Assembly: GCA_903860195.1 (NCBI GenBank)
Contig: CAIOPO010000048.1
Coordinates: 1 to 55,660, forward strand
Direction: 5' to 3'
Length of the DNA stretch: 55,660 nt
Source of the DNA: an uncultured Opitutia bacterium
Lineage (GTDB): Bacteria > Verrucomicrobiota > Verrucomicrobiia > Opitutales > UBA953
This document shows, one piece after another, positions 16,690-25,240 of this stretch (the first letter of the stretch is position 1; every line of letters begins with the position of its first letter). Below the pieces are notes generated by a model. That model was not told the DNA's origin. It did not search any database and worked only from the letters and a program-made list of their open reading frames with translations. A program made the translations under genes and the position numbers.

Positions 16690-16742
16690 GAAAGACAAAA
16701 CCTCGGACCGGCCGTGACGGGCCGGTGACGGCCTTCGGTCCG
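16690..16742 (-). terminator. Probable terminator downstream of tRNA-Asp
   Basis: CGGACCG (16704-16710) pairs with CGGTCCG (16736-16742), and inside it GCCGT (16711-16715) with ACGGC (16728-16732). On the minus strand a T-rich stretch (GGTTTTGTCTTT) follows. It lies 20 bp beyond the tRNA 3' end and upstream of the dehydrogenase start, so the dehydrogenase promoter must lie within or after it. Confidence 0.6.
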
Positions 16743-16752
16743 GGCCGGAGCC

Positions 16753-16852
16753 CCTTTCGGCTGGCGGGATGGACGGGACTTGAACCCGCGACCTCCTACG
16801 TGACAGGCAGGCGCTCTAACCAACTGAGCTACCACCCCGGACAGCCGAAAGG
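16753..16852. repeat. Perfect 11-bp inverted repeat flanking tRNA-Asp
   Basis: CCTTTCGGCTG (16753-16763) and CAGCCGAAAGG (16842-16852) flank the tRNA exactly, one arm running into the encoded CCA end. In the transcript the leader would pair with the trailer and extend the acceptor stem by a long helix. Confidence 0.9.
16762..16838 (-). tRNA. tRNA-Asp (GTC)
   Basis: A 77-nt cloverleaf with encoded CCA. The acceptor arms are GGGGTGG and CCATCCC (one G-U pair), the discriminator is G, the D arm contains AGCTCAGTTGGTTAGAGC, the anticodon stem is CCTGC/GTAGG with loop CTGTCAC (anticodon GTC), and the T loop is TTCAAGT. G73 and the GUC anticodon agree with aspartate identity. Confidence 0.97.
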
Positions 16853-16859
16853 ACGTTCA

Positions 16860-16888
16860 GCAAACGGCCTTCCGGGCGGGGGTGTCAA
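16860..16888 (-). promoter_or_regulatory. Candidate promoter for tRNA-Asp
   Basis: On the minus strand a perfect -35 hexamer, TTGACA (16888-16883), is followed after 17 bases by GTTTGC, a poor -10 (TTTGCT at 18 bases is slightly better). Transcription would begin about 15-20 bases before the tRNA 5' end, which includes the whole 11-base leader arm of the flanking inverted repeat. Confidence 0.45.
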
Positions 16889-16900
16889 ACGGAAAAGCCT

Positions 16901-18160
16901 TCAGCTCCGGACCTGGCCGTCGCCGCTGACCTCGAATTTCCACGTGGTCAGCTCCCGGATGCCCATGGGGCCCCGGGCGTGCAGCCGCTCGGTGCTGATG
17001 CCGACCTCGGCGCCGAAGCCGAACTCGCCCCCGTCGGTGAAGCGGGTGCTGGCGTTCCAGTAGACGCAGGCGCTGTCCACCTGGGCGAGGAAGGCCTGCG
17101 CGGCCGCCGCGTCCTCGGTCAGGATCGAGTCCGAATGATGGGAGCCGTACGTTTCCACGTGGTCGACCGCCGCGGTCAGGCCGTCCACCACCTTGACGTT
17201 GAGGATGAGGGCCAGGTGCTCCGTCCGATAGTCTTCTTCCGTGGCGGCCCGGGCGCCGGGCATGAGCGGCAGCGACCGCGGGCAGGCCCGGACCTCGGTC
17301 TTGCGGGCGGACAGCTCGCGCGCGAGCGCGGGCAGCAGCGCCGGGGCGACGGCGGCGTCGACGAGCAGCGTTTCGGCCGCGTTGCAGGCGCTCGGACGCT
17401 GGCACTTGGAATTGATGATGACGGGCGTCGCCTTGGCGAGGTCCGCGGCGGCGTGCACGTAGACGTGGCAGATGCCGGCGTCGTGCTTGATCACGGGCAT
17501 GCGGGCGGAGGCGCTCACGGCCTCGATGAGCCCCGGGCCGCCGCGGGGGACAATCACGTCCACCACGCCGCGCAGGGAGCCGAGCGCCGGGACGGCCTCC
17601 CGGTCGGTGAAGGGCAGGAGCGTGACGGCCTCGCCGGGCAGCCCCGCCTCGCGCAGGCCCGCCGCGAACGACGCGGCGAGGGCCAGGTTGGTGCGGATGG
17701 CCTCGCTGCCTCCGCGCAGCACGCAGCCGTTGCCGGACTTCAGGCAGAGCGCGGCGGCGTCGACGGTGACGTTGGGCCGTGATTCGAAGATGATCGCCAC
17801 GAGCCCGATGGGCACGCGCCGCTTCACGATCCGCAGCCCGTTGGGCCGCGTCCATTCCTCGATGACCTCGCCCACGGGATCGGGCAGGCCGGCGACTTCC
17901 TCGCAGGCGGCCGCGATCGCCTCGAGGCGTCCGTGGTCGAGGCGCAGCCGGTCCACCATCGCCTCCGCCAGGCCCTTGGCGCGCGCCGCCGTGAGATCCT
18001 CGGCGTTGGCGGCCAGGATCGCCGCCTCGTCGCGCCGCAGCGCGGCGGCGGCCGAGCGCAGGGCGCGGTCGCGCACGCTGGCCGGGGCCAGCGCCACGGC
18101 GCGGGCGGCCTTCTTGGCGGCGTCGGCCAGCCCGCGGACTTTGGCGAGCAGCTCGCTCAT
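16901..18160 (-). CDS. proA: Glutamate-5-semialdehyde dehydrogenase (gamma-glutamyl phosphate reductase)
   Basis: A 419-residue aldehyde-dehydrogenase-fold enzyme that reduces gamma-glutamyl phosphate to glutamate-5-semialdehyde with NADPH, the second step of proline synthesis. The catalytic cysteine is C259 in RPSACNAAETLLV; GLVAIIFESRPNVTVDAA (119-136) and the C-terminal FGFGAEVGISTERLHARGPMG are family signatures. Length is typical. The ATG at 18160 overlaps the proB stop as ATGA, so the enzyme pair, which hands over a labile intermediate, is translationally coupled. Confidence 0.96.
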   Translation of the reverse strand: MSELLAKVRGLADAAKKAARAVALAPASVRDRALRSAAAALRRDEAAILAANAEDLTAARAKGLAEAMVDRLRLDHGRLEAIAAACEEVAGLPDPVGEVIEEWTRPNGLRIVKRRVPIGLVAIIFESRPNVTVDAAALCLKSGNGCVLRGGSEAIRTNLALAASFAAGLREAGLPGEAVTLLPFTDREAVPALGSLRGVVDVIVPRGGPGLIEAVSASARMPVIKHDAGICHVYVHAAADLAKATPVIINSKCQRPSACNAAETLLVDAAVAPALLPALARELSARKTEVRACPRSLPLMPGARAATEEDYRTEHLALILNVKVVDGLTAAVDHVETYGSHHSDSILTEDAAAAQAFLAQVDSACVYWNASTRFTDGGEFGFGAEVGISTERLHARGPMGIRELTTWKFEVSGDGQVRS

Positions 18161-18927
18161 CGGCGGCGGAGGGAGAACCGTGTGCCGATCCTGCGGCCGG
18201 CGGCGAGGTCGAGCAGCACCTTGGCGCGGCGTCCGTTGGCGATGACCGTGTCGACTCCGCCGTCCGCCGCGATCTGCGCGGCCTGCAGCTTGGTCACCAT
18301 TCCGCCGACGTTGCGTTCGGAGCCGGCGCCGCCCGCGAGGGAGCGTACGGAGTCGTCGAGCCGGGTGACCTTGGGGATCAGCCGTCCGGTCCCGTCGGAA
18401 CGGGTCATGAGTCCGTCGACTCCCGAGAGGATGACGAGGAGGTCGGCCTCGACCAGCGCGGCCACGTGGGCCGAGAGGCGGTCGTTGTCGCCCACCTTGA
18501 TCTCCTCGTCGGCGATGGCGTCGTTCTCGTTGATGATCGGCACGAAGCGCCGGCGGCTGAGCAGCAGGTCCAGCGTGGCCCGCGCGTTGCGGGTGCAGCC
18601 CCGGCTGTCCAGGTCCCAGTAGGTCAGGAGCATCTGGGCCGCCAGCAGGCCGTGCCGGCGGAGGCGACGTCCGTATTCGGACATCAGCTCGGGCTGGCCC
18701 ACCGTGGCGCAGGCCTGCAGTTCACGCGCGTCCTTGGGGCGCTTCTGGAGCCCCATGGCGGTCATCCCCGAGGCCACGGCGCCGGAGGACACCAGCACGA
18801 CCTGGACGCCCCGGCGCGCGAGGGCCGCGACCTGGTCGGTGATGCGTCCGATCTGGGCGCGGTCGACCTTGCCGTCCTTGCGGGTGAGGAGGCCGGAGCC
18901 CAGCTTGATGACCCAACGCTTGGCCAT
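18157..18927 (-). CDS. proB: Glutamate 5-kinase, short form without PUA domain
   Basis: A 256-residue amino-acid kinase that phosphorylates glutamate for proline synthesis. VIKLGSGLLT (6-15), VLVSSGAVASG, INENDAIADEEIKVGDNDRLSA and the GGMVTKLQAA segment are ATP and glutamate-binding motifs. Enzymes such as the E. coli one have about 110 more residues, forming a C-terminal PUA domain; here the protein ends after the kinase fold. The proline feedback site resides in the kinase domain, so inhibition may persist. The gene is first of the proBA pair. Confidence 0.94.
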   Translation of the reverse strand: MAKRWVIKLGSGLLTRKDGKVDRAQIGRITDQVAALARRGVQVVLVSSGAVASGMTAMGLQKRPKDARELQACATVGQPELMSEYGRRLRRHGLLAAQMLLTYWDLDSRGCTRNARATLDLLLSRRRFVPIINENDAIADEEIKVGDNDRLSAHVAALVEADLLVILSGVDGLMTRSDGTGRLIPKVTRLDDSVRSLAGGAGSERNVGGMVTKLQAAQIAADGGVDTVIANGRRAKVLLDLAAGRRIGTRFSLRRR

Positions 18928-18971
18928 GGAAGGCCGAGACCCTAACTGGCGACCCGAGCGTTTGTCCAGCG

Positions 18972-20006
18972 TCAGAGCAGGCCGCCCTGGGCGGGCGGCG
19001 GCGTCGTCCCCGCGGCCCGCCAGCCTTTCTCGGAGAGCATCCGCCCCTGCGGGGTGCGGAGCACGTAGCCTTCCTGCACCAGGTAAGGCTCGTGGACTTC
19101 TTCGAGCGTGTGGGCGTCCTCGCCGACGGCGGCCGCCACGCTGCCGAGTCCCACCGGTCCGCCCTGATGCTTCTCCGCGATGGCGCGGAGGATGCGGAGG
19201 TCCATGTCGTCCAGGCCGTCGCGGTCGATCTCCAGCAGCTCGAGCGCGGCGGCGGTGACCTTGGCGTCCGCCTTGCCGCCGGCCCGTTCCAGCGCGTAGT
19301 CGCGGGTGAAGCGAAGGAGGTTGTTGACCACCCGGGGCGTGCCCCGGGCGCGACGGGCGATCTCCACGGCCCCGCCTTCGTCGAGTTCAAGCCGGAGCAG
19401 GGCGGCGTTGCGCCGCACGATGGTCAGCAGCTGCGCGCGGTCGTAGTAGTCCAGGCGCGTCTGCAGGGTGAAGCGGCTGCGCAGGGGCGCCGTGAGGAGG
19501 CCGGTGCGCGTCGTGGCGCCGACGAGCGTGAAGCGGGGCAGGTCGAGGCGCACGCTCCGGGCGTTCGGCCCCTGGTCGATCATGATGTCGATGCGGAAGT
19601 CCTCCATCGCGGAGTAGAGGAACTCCTCGACCGACTTCGGGATGCGGTGGATCTCGTCCACGAACAGCAGGTCGCCTTCCTGCAGTCCGGTCAGGAGGCC
19701 GGCGAGGTCCGAGGCCTTCTCGACGACGGGTCCGGAAGTCTGGCGCAGCGGGCGCCCCATCTCTTCGGCGAGGATCATCGCCAGGGTCGTCTTGCCGAGG
19801 CCCGGGGGCCCGTGCAGGAGCACATGGTCCAGGGCCCGGCCCTCGCGCCGCGCGGCCCCGACCATCACGCGGAGGCGCTCCACCGTGCGCGACTGTCCGA
19901 TGAAGTCCTGGAGCCGAGGCGGCCTCAGTGCCGCGTCAAGGGCCCGGTCAGGACGGGCCAGTCCCTGCTTGCCGGAGCTTTCGGAAGGTTCGGGCGCGCG
20001 GGCCAT
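18972..20006 (-). CDS. ruvB: Holliday junction branch migration DNA helicase RuvB
   Basis: A 344-residue AAA+ motor that drives RuvA-bound Holliday junctions. Walker A is GPPGLGKT (66-73), Walker B/sensor DEIHR (117-121), with GATTRTGLLTAPLRSRF carrying the arginine finger and sensor region, and a C-terminal winged helix (about 270-335, with EPYLVQEGYVLRTPQGR). Length is typical. ruvA and ruvC are not in the window. The gene lies 44 bp before proB and 39 bp after murA on the same strand, so it may be co-transcribed with them. Confidence 0.97.
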   Translation of the reverse strand: MARAPEPSESSGKQGLARPDRALDAALRPPRLQDFIGQSRTVERLRVMVGAARREGRALDHVLLHGPPGLGKTTLAMILAEEMGRPLRQTSGPVVEKASDLAGLLTGLQEGDLLFVDEIHRIPKSVEEFLYSAMEDFRIDIMIDQGPNARSVRLDLPRFTLVGATTRTGLLTAPLRSRFTLQTRLDYYDRAQLLTIVRRNAALLRLELDEGGAVEIARRARGTPRVVNNLLRFTRDYALERAGGKADAKVTAAALELLEIDRDGLDDMDLRILRAIAEKHQGGPVGLGSVAAAVGEDAHTLEEVHEPYLVQEGYVLRTPQGRMLSEKGWRAAGTTPPPAQGGLL

Positions 20007-20045
20007 GCGGCAAAGTGTCTCCGCCCCGGGCGGTTGGCAAGCGTC

Positions 20046-21341
20046 TCAGTCCTCCGAACGCAGCGAGGAGGGCATCTCCGACTGGGGCAGCCTGACGATG
20101 TCGGCTCCGAGGGAGCGCAGGCGTTCCTCGAAACGTTCGTAGCCGCGGTCCAGATGGTAAAGTCGTTGCACCCAGGTCTCTCCAGAGGCGGCGAGGCCCG
20201 CGAGGATGAGCGCGGCGGAAGCCCGCAGGTCGGAAGCCATCACCGGAGCTCCTGACAGGGGCCGGCCGCCCAGGACCGTGGCCACCGCGCCGTCGAGCCG
20301 TATGTCGGTGCCCATGCGCTGGAGTTCCGCCACGTGCATGAACCGGTGGGGATAGACTCTCTCAGTGACGGTCGTCACGCCCGGCGCCATGAGCTGCACG
20401 GCCATGAACTGCGCCTGCAGGTCCGTCGGGAAGCCCGGGTGCGGCTCCGTCACCACGTCGACGCCGCGCAGCGGCCGTCCGGCGGCGCGCACGTATCCCC
20501 GGCCGACTTCGATGCCCACTCCGGCCGCCTCCATCCGGCCGAGGAACGCGGCGAGATGTCCGGCCTCCGCTCCGAGCACGGTGACGTCCCCGCCGGTGAT
20601 GGCGCCCGCGGCGAGGTAGGTGCCCGCCTCGATGCGGTCGGCGATGATCGCATGGTCGGCCCCGCCGAGCGAGTCGGCGCCCGTGACCTCGATGACGGAC
20701 GTGCCGTCGCCCGCGATGGCGGCTCCCATCCGGCGCAGCAGGTCGCAGAGGTCCGTGACCTCGGGTTCCATCGCGGCGTTCAGTATCCGCGTCGTGCCGC
20801 GCGTGAGGGACGCGGCCATCACCAGGTTGGCCGTGCCCAGCACGGTGCTGCCCATCGGGCCGCCCATGTCGACCTCCGCGCCGCGCGCCGCCGACGCGTC
20901 GACGGAGACCACGCCGGACTCAAGTCCGACTCGGCATCCCAGGGCCTCGAGGCCGCGCAGGTGGAGGTCGATGGGCCGCGGGCCGATCACGCAGCCTCCG
21001 GGAACGGCCATCTCGGCCCGTCCCAGCCGGCCGACGAGCGCGCCGAGCAGGCACACCGAAGCCCGCATCTTGCGCACGAGCTCATAAGGAGTGCGGTGCG
21101 AGACCTCCCCGGCGCGGATGCGCCAGGTTCCGGGCTCGGGGGAGGAGGCTTCCGCGCCCAGGTGGCGCAGGATCTCCGCCATGAAGCGCACATCGCTGAG
21201 ATCCGGCACGCCGCGCAGGATCACCTCCGAGGAGGTGAGGAGCGCCGCCGCCATGAGCGGCAACGCCGCGTTCTTCGCGCCGGCCGCGCGCACTTCGCCC
21301 CGGAGTGGGGCGCCGCCGGTCATGCGTGCGACTTCGAGCAT
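20046..21341 (-). CDS. murA: UDP-N-acetylglucosamine 1-carboxyvinyltransferase
   Basis: A 431-residue EPSP-synthase-fold enzyme that transfers enolpyruvate from PEP to UDP-GlcNAc, the first committed step of peptidoglycan synthesis. K23/N24 (GAKNAALP) bind substrate, and the PEP-reactive loop has C117 in [15 protein letters not shown], so it is of the fosfomycin-sensitive Cys type. [24 protein letters not shown] and [13 protein letters not shown] are conserved. I chose the ATG at 21341 ([10 protein letters not shown]) over a TTG three codons upstream. It follows the Arg-rich gene by 42 bp. Confidence 0.95.
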   Translation of the reverse strand: MLEVARMTGGAPLRGEVRAAGAKNAALPLMAAALLTSSEVILRGVPDLSDVRFMAEILRHLGAEASSPEPGTWRIRAGEVSHRTPYELVRKMRASVCLLGALVGRLGRAEMAVPGGCVIGPRPIDLHLRGLEALGCRVGLESGVVSVDASAARGAEVDMGGPMGSTVLGTANLVMAASLTRGTTRILNAAMEPEVTDLCDLLRRMGAAIAGDGTSVIEVTGADSLGGADHAIIADRIEAGTYLAAGAITGGDVTVLGAEAGHLAAFLGRMEAAGVGIEVGRGYVRAAGRPLRGVDVVTEPHPGFPTDLQAQFMAVQLMAPGVTTVTERVYPHRFMHVAELQRMGTDIRLDGAVATVLGGRPLSGAPVMASDLRASAALILAGLAASGETWVQRLYHLDRGYERFEERLRSLGADIVRLPQSEMPSSLRSED

Positions 21342-21383
21342 CTCGGACAAGAGGCGGGGGCGCCTGCGGCGCCCCCGGTCACT

Positions 21384-22181
21384 TCATCCTTCGCGTCGGC
21401 CGCCGCGGTGGCCGCGGTCGCCGCGGTGCCCGTCGCGTCCGCGTCCACGTCCACGGTCGCGGCCGCGTCCGCCGTGCCTTCCGCCGCGGTCGTCGCGACG
21501 TCCTTCACGGTGTTCGTGGCTTCGGGCGGCGGGAATGAAGACGGCCTTGTCGGGGATGCCGAAGAGCGTGGCGAGCTTGCGCTTCACCGAAGCCCAGAAG
21601 CCGATCGGCTCCTGGACCGGGATCACCACGGGCTCGATCTGGATGCGGGGCTTCTCTTCGCGACGAGGACGGTCCTCGCGACGTCCCTGGCGTTCGCCTT
21701 CGGGGCGGGGCTCACGGCGCTCACGCGCCTCGTGCCCTTCGCGCCGTTCGTGGCGTTCGTGACGTTCGCCCTCGGGCCTCGGCTCGCGCCTTTCGCGGGG
21801 CTCGCGGCGCTCACGCGCTTCCGGACGGGGGGCGCCGCCCGACCTGGAGGCGAGCGGTCCGGAGATCGATTCAGTGACCTCGGCGGGATTCTCGACCACG
21901 CCGATCGTGGGGCGGGCTCCCGGGGCGCCGGCGGACGGCTGCACGCCTCGCGGCGCGCCTCGGCGGCCGAACTGCTTCGGCGCCGCGATGGTGCCGGGCT
22001 TGGCGGCCGGTTCGTCGGAGGCGCCGATCACGGACATGGGAGGGAGGTCGGCGTGCTCGGATTCGAGGCGGGAGGCGGCCACGCCGGAGGTTTCGTTGCG
22101 GGTTTCCTGGGCGGCGGACTGTTCGGCCGCCGGGTTTTGGGCTGAGTCGTGCTCGTGCCCGGTGTTTTCTTCGTTGCTCAT
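21384..22181 (-). CDS. Low-complexity Arg/Glu/Gly-rich protein with RGG-type tail
   Basis: A 265-residue protein of unknown function. Residues 1-115 are polar, Ala/Pro-rich and probably disordered. About 116-175 is a charged repeat of the REPRER/RREPRPEGERHE type. Residues 176-214 hold the only likely folded part, including IGFWASVKRKLATLFGIPDKA, an amphipathic helix candidate. The final 45 residues are dense in RGG, GRG and DRG tripeptides, as in RNA-binding tails. The frame is real despite its composition: it is preceded by a leader hairpin, spaced properly between rny and murA, and the hydrophobic core is well formed. It may bind RNA or nucleic acid, but no domain confirms this. Confidence 0.68.
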   Translation of the reverse strand: MSNEENTGHEHDSAQNPAAEQSAAQETRNETSGVAASRLESEHADLPPMSVIGASDEPAAKPGTIAAPKQFGRRGAPRGVQPSAGAPGARPTIGVVENPAEVTESISGPLASRSGGAPRPEARERREPRERREPRPEGERHERHERREGHEARERREPRPEGERQGRREDRPRREEKPRIQIEPVVIPVQEPIGFWASVKRKLATLFGIPDKAVFIPAARSHEHREGRRDDRGGRHGGRGRDRGRGRGRDGHRGDRGHRGGRREG

Positions 22182-22192
22182 TGTTGTGTTGG

Positions 22193-22209
22193 GGACGGCG
22201 GAGCCGTCC
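22193..22209 (-). promoter_or_regulatory. Leader hairpin before the Arg-rich gene
   Basis: GGACGGC (22193-22199) and GCCGTCC (22203-22209) form a perfect 7-bp stem with a 3-base loop. On the minus strand the hairpin is followed by an unstructured A/C-rich stretch (CCAACACAACA) directly before the ATG, without a Shine-Dalgarno sequence. It could be a weak terminator after rny or a stabilising 5' hairpin. Confidence 0.5.
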
Positions 22210-22342
22210 GGGTGTCGCGGGCCCCCGTCGTGGAGGCGTGCCGCTTGGGGCGGGCTCCTGTCGGAACCCGGCCCCGCGCCGGTCCTGTGACCGGAAAGTC
22301 CTAAATGGCCCTGGCCGTCCCTGTTAACAACCCGAAACTGGG

Positions 22343-23779
22343 TCAGCGGGCCTCTTCGGTGAACCTTTGTTCACGAATGACGATGATTCTCACCGTCCCT
22401 TGGTAGGAGACCGCCTCCTCAATCCGGTTACGGATGCGACGACTGAGTTCACCGGCTTCCGAATCGCCCACCTTGCCGGGATCCACGATCACGCGAAGTT
22501 CCCGGCCTGACTGGAAGGCGTAGGCCTCGCGCACGCCTTCGAAGGAAGAGGCCACTTCCTCGAGGGAGCGGATCCGCTGGGCGTAGCTCTCGAGCGTGGA
22601 GGACCTGGCGCCCGGCCGGGAGCCGGAGGCGGAGTCGGCGATGATCACCAGCGGAGCATAGAGCGATTCCGCCGGGACCTCGCGGTGATGGGCCGCCACC
22701 GCGTTGACCACCCTGGGATCCTCACCCAGCCGCCTGAGCAGGGATGCGCCGGCGGCCGCGTGACTGTTGCCGGTCTCCGCCTCGATCGCCTTGCCGAGGT
22801 CGTGCAACAGGCCGGCCCGCTTGGCGGGCACCGGGTCGAGGCCGATTTCGGAAGCCAGCGTCGCGCACAGCTGGGCCACTTCGACCGAGTGCGAGAGCGT
22901 GTTCTGGTTGGCTGAAAGCCGGAAATGGAGCTTGCCCAGCAGCTCCTCCACCTGCGCGTCCATCGGGGGCAGGCCAAGGTCCCTCACCGCCTCGCGGCCC
23001 AGCCTTCTGGCCAGCCGGAGCGTCTCCTCCTGGGCTGAGCGCACCGCCTCCTCGATGAGCGCCGGAGTGATGCGTCCGTCCTTCACGATGCGCTCGAGGG
23101 CGATGCGGGCCGTCTCCCGGCGGACCGGGTCGAAGCACGACAGAAGAGCGACGCCGGGGGTCTCATCGATGAGCAGCGTGGCGCCCGTGGCCTGCTCGAA
23201 GGCCCGGATGTTCCTGCCTTCGCGACCGATGAGCCGTCCTTTCATCTCCTCGCTCGGAAGCGCCACGGAGACCGCGGTCGCGTCCTGCGTGGTCTGGGTG
23301 GTGAGCCGCTGCATCGCGGCGAGCAGGGTGCGGCGGGCCGAATCCTCGACCTCGTCCTCGGCGCGCTCGAGCAGTTCGGCCCGGAGCCGTTCGGCCTCTC
23401 CCGTGAGTTCGCCGCGGAGACGTTCGACCGCGAGATTCCGCGCCTCTTCAGGCGTCAGGCTGCCGGCGCGCAGGAGATCCCGCGAAAGTTGATCGCGCCG
23501 GCGCGCCAGGTCTTCCGCGAGCTCTTCGGCCTCGCGCCTCTCCTCCTGGGCCAGACGTCGGGCCTCCTCGGCCTCCCGTTTCTCGGCCTCGGCCTGCGCA
23601 TGGAGCTCGGCCGCCTCCACCGAGGCTTCCCGGCGCGCCAGCTCGACCTCGGAGCGGAGGCGGGCTTCGCGCAGCGCTCCCAAGGTGCTTTCGCGCCATT
23701 TGGCCACCGCATAGGCCACGATGGCGCCCGAGGAGAAGGCCACGGCGGCGAGGATGCTCTGGTCGGCGGCCACTGGCAT
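22343..23779 (-). CDS. rny: Ribonuclease Y
   Basis: A 478-residue membrane-tethered endoribonuclease that initiates mRNA decay. Residues 8-27 form one transmembrane anchor, about 30-165 a long coiled coil rich in Glu/Arg, GRLIGREGRNI (181-191) the KH RNA-binding motif, and HD (326-327, in LLHDLGKAIE) the metal-binding catalytic pair of the HD domain. Length is slightly under the usual ~520 because the coiled coil is shorter. I chose the ATG at 23779 so the anchor starts the protein; an upstream start at 23848 would add a basic stretch before it. The gene diverges from rodA. Confidence 0.93.
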   Translation of the reverse strand: MPVAADQSILAAVAFSSGAIVAYAVAKWRESTLGALREARLRSEVELARREASVEAAELHAQAEAEKREAEEARRLAQEERREAEELAEDLARRRDQLSRDLLRAGSLTPEEARNLAVERLRGELTGEAERLRAELLERAEDEVEDSARRTLLAAMQRLTTQTTQDATAVSVALPSEEMKGRLIGREGRNIRAFEQATGATLLIDETPGVALLSCFDPVRRETARIALERIVKDGRITPALIEEAVRSAQEETLRLARRLGREAVRDLGLPPMDAQVEELLGKLHFRLSANQNTLSHSVEVAQLCATLASEIGLDPVPAKRAGLLHDLGKAIEAETGNSHAAAGASLLRRLGEDPRVVNAVAAHHREVPAESLYAPLVIIADSASGSRPGARSSTLESYAQRIRSLEEVASSFEGVREAYAFQSGRELRVIVDPGKVGDSEAGELSRRIRNRIEEAVSYQGTVRIIVIREQRFTEEAR

Positions 23780-23898
23780 GGTTTGGCTCGGGACCGTAGT
23801 CCGGAGTCCCAGACACTTGTTCCGGCTCCGCCGGTCGCAAGCCTCCATTTGGACGGTTCGCCTTGCCTCCCGGTTGGCCGGACCGTTCCCTTGGGGCG

Positions 23899-25233
23899 AT
23901 GTCCCCTTCCGAGGCAGAGCAGGGCGAGGCCGTCTCCGAATGGTGGGACAAGTTCACCAACTTCGCCTGGCGGACCGACTGGACCCAGGTCGTGATCATC
24001 TCGGCCCTGAGCTTGCTGGGCTGGGTCGCGATTCGTTCCGCCGGCGAGGCGCGGGCGTCGCTTCATCATGAGAATCAGGCCGTCTTCCTGGGGCTCGGCT
24101 GGGCCGTCTACTGGGCGGTGTCCTCGCTCGATTATCGCAAGGTCATCTTCCATGCGCGTACCGTTTACCTGGTGACCCTTGGACTGCTCCTGCCCGTCTC
24201 CGTCTGTGCGCTTCTTGACAAGGATCTCGGCGACTTCATCCGCAACGTCTACGGCGCACGCCGCTGGATGGATTTCGGTCCTTTCTCCCTGCAGCCTTCC
24301 GAACTGGCCAAGGTCGGGACCCTGCTGTTCCTCGCCGCCTTGCTGGCCCGCCTTCCGATCGGGACGCTGGCCGTCAGCTGGCGCACGCTCGGCATCGTCG
24401 CGGCGGTCGCAGGGGCGCCCTTTTTCTTGATTTTCGTGCAGCCTGACCTAGGGTCTGCACTCATCTACCTGCCGCTGTCATTCACCCTGCTGCACGTCGC
24501 CGGACTCACTTACAGGTTCTTCGCGGCGGCGGGGGCGGCGGCCCTTCTGCTGGCCGGGGTGCTGGCGGTCGACCTCACCGAATATTCCCGGGGCGTTTCG
24601 GATTACTCCAAGTCCCATCCTGAGGAGCGAGACCCCGCGCGCAAGGTCAGGGGGCAGCATCAGGAACGCGCCTGGTTCTTCCTCCTCAAGGATTACCAGA
24701 GGGAGCGCATCATGTCCTTCGTCGCCCCGGACGTCATCGACCCCCGCGGGCTGGGGGTCACTTGGAATGTGCGCCAGGCCGTCATCGCCGTCGGTCGCGG
24801 CGGTCTGGCGGGGCAGGGCGTCGGCAAAGGCACCCAGGCCCGTTCCGGCTATTTGCCGGAGGCGGCCGCCCACAACGACTTCCTGTTCTCCGTCCTCGCC
24901 GAGGAGTTGGGCTTCGTCGGGGCCGCGGGCGTGGTGTTCGCCTTCTTCCTGCTCATCTGGCGCGTCATCCGCACCGGGCTGCGCGCCGCCGACCGATTCG
25001 GCACCCTTCTCGCCGCCGGCGCCGCCGCCGTGCTGGCCACCCATGTCATCATCAACGTCGGGATGAACGTCGACCTCATACCGGTCGCCGGCGTCCCCCT
25101 TCCTTTCCTCAGTTACGGAGGGTCTTTCGTGCTCAGCTGCTTCCTGCTCCTAGGACTGGTCCAGAGCGTGCACCGGCATTCGGCCGGCGGCGGCGAGCGC
25201 GGGGATTCTCCGGCAAACGGCCTGACGGCCTGA
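23899..25233 (+). CDS. rodA: SEDS-family peptidoglycan glycosyltransferase RodA
   Basis: A 444-residue polytopic membrane protein that polymerises lipid II during cell elongation, paired with a class B PBP. About ten hydrophobic segments are visible, with WMDFGPFSLQPSELAKV, a QPDLGSALIYLP motif, and the C-terminal GMNVDLIPVAGVPLPFLSYGGS signature. A long polar loop between hydrophobic segments (around residues 225-295, with YSKSHPEERDPARKVRG) is larger than in many relatives. The ATG at 23899 was chosen over one at 23863 because relatives begin close to the first hydrophobic segment. RNase E/G follows after 7 bp. Confidence 0.93.
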   Translation: MSPSEAEQGEAVSEWWDKFTNFAWRTDWTQVVIISALSLLGWVAIRSAGEARASLHHENQAVFLGLGWAVYWAVSSLDYRKVIFHARTVYLVTLGLLLPVSVCALLDKDLGDFIRNVYGARRWMDFGPFSLQPSELAKVGTLLFLAALLARLPIGTLAVSWRTLGIVAAVAGAPFFLIFVQPDLGSALIYLPLSFTLLHVAGLTYRFFAAAGAAALLLAGVLAVDLTEYSRGVSDYSKSHPEERDPARKVRGQHQERAWFFLLKDYQRERIMSFVAPDVIDPRGLGVTWNVRQAVIAVGRGGLAGQGVGKGTQARSGYLPEAAAHNDFLFSVLAEELGFVGAAGVVFAFFLLIWRVIRTGLRAADRFGTLLAAGAAAVLATHVIINVGMNVDLIPVAGVPLPFLSYGGSFVLSCFLLLGLVQSVHRHSAGGGERGDSPANGLTA

Positions 25234-25240
25234 ACCCGAG

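Noticed and set aside
16656-16835. Apparent N-terminal extension of the carboxynorspermidine dehydrogenase (MVAQLVRAPACHVGGRGF...)
   Set aside because: It is the translated tRNA-Asp gene plus its spacer; the protein proper starts at 16655.
22342-22343. CCGGTC/GACCGG repeat near 22290 as a strong terminator of rny
   Set aside because: The 6-bp stem lacks a T-tract on the minus strand, so it does not qualify as a clear terminator.
23780-23848. Longer RNase Y N terminus (MEACDRRSRNK...)
   Set aside because: It would place a basic tail before the anchor; relatives start at the anchor, which the ATG at 23779 gives.
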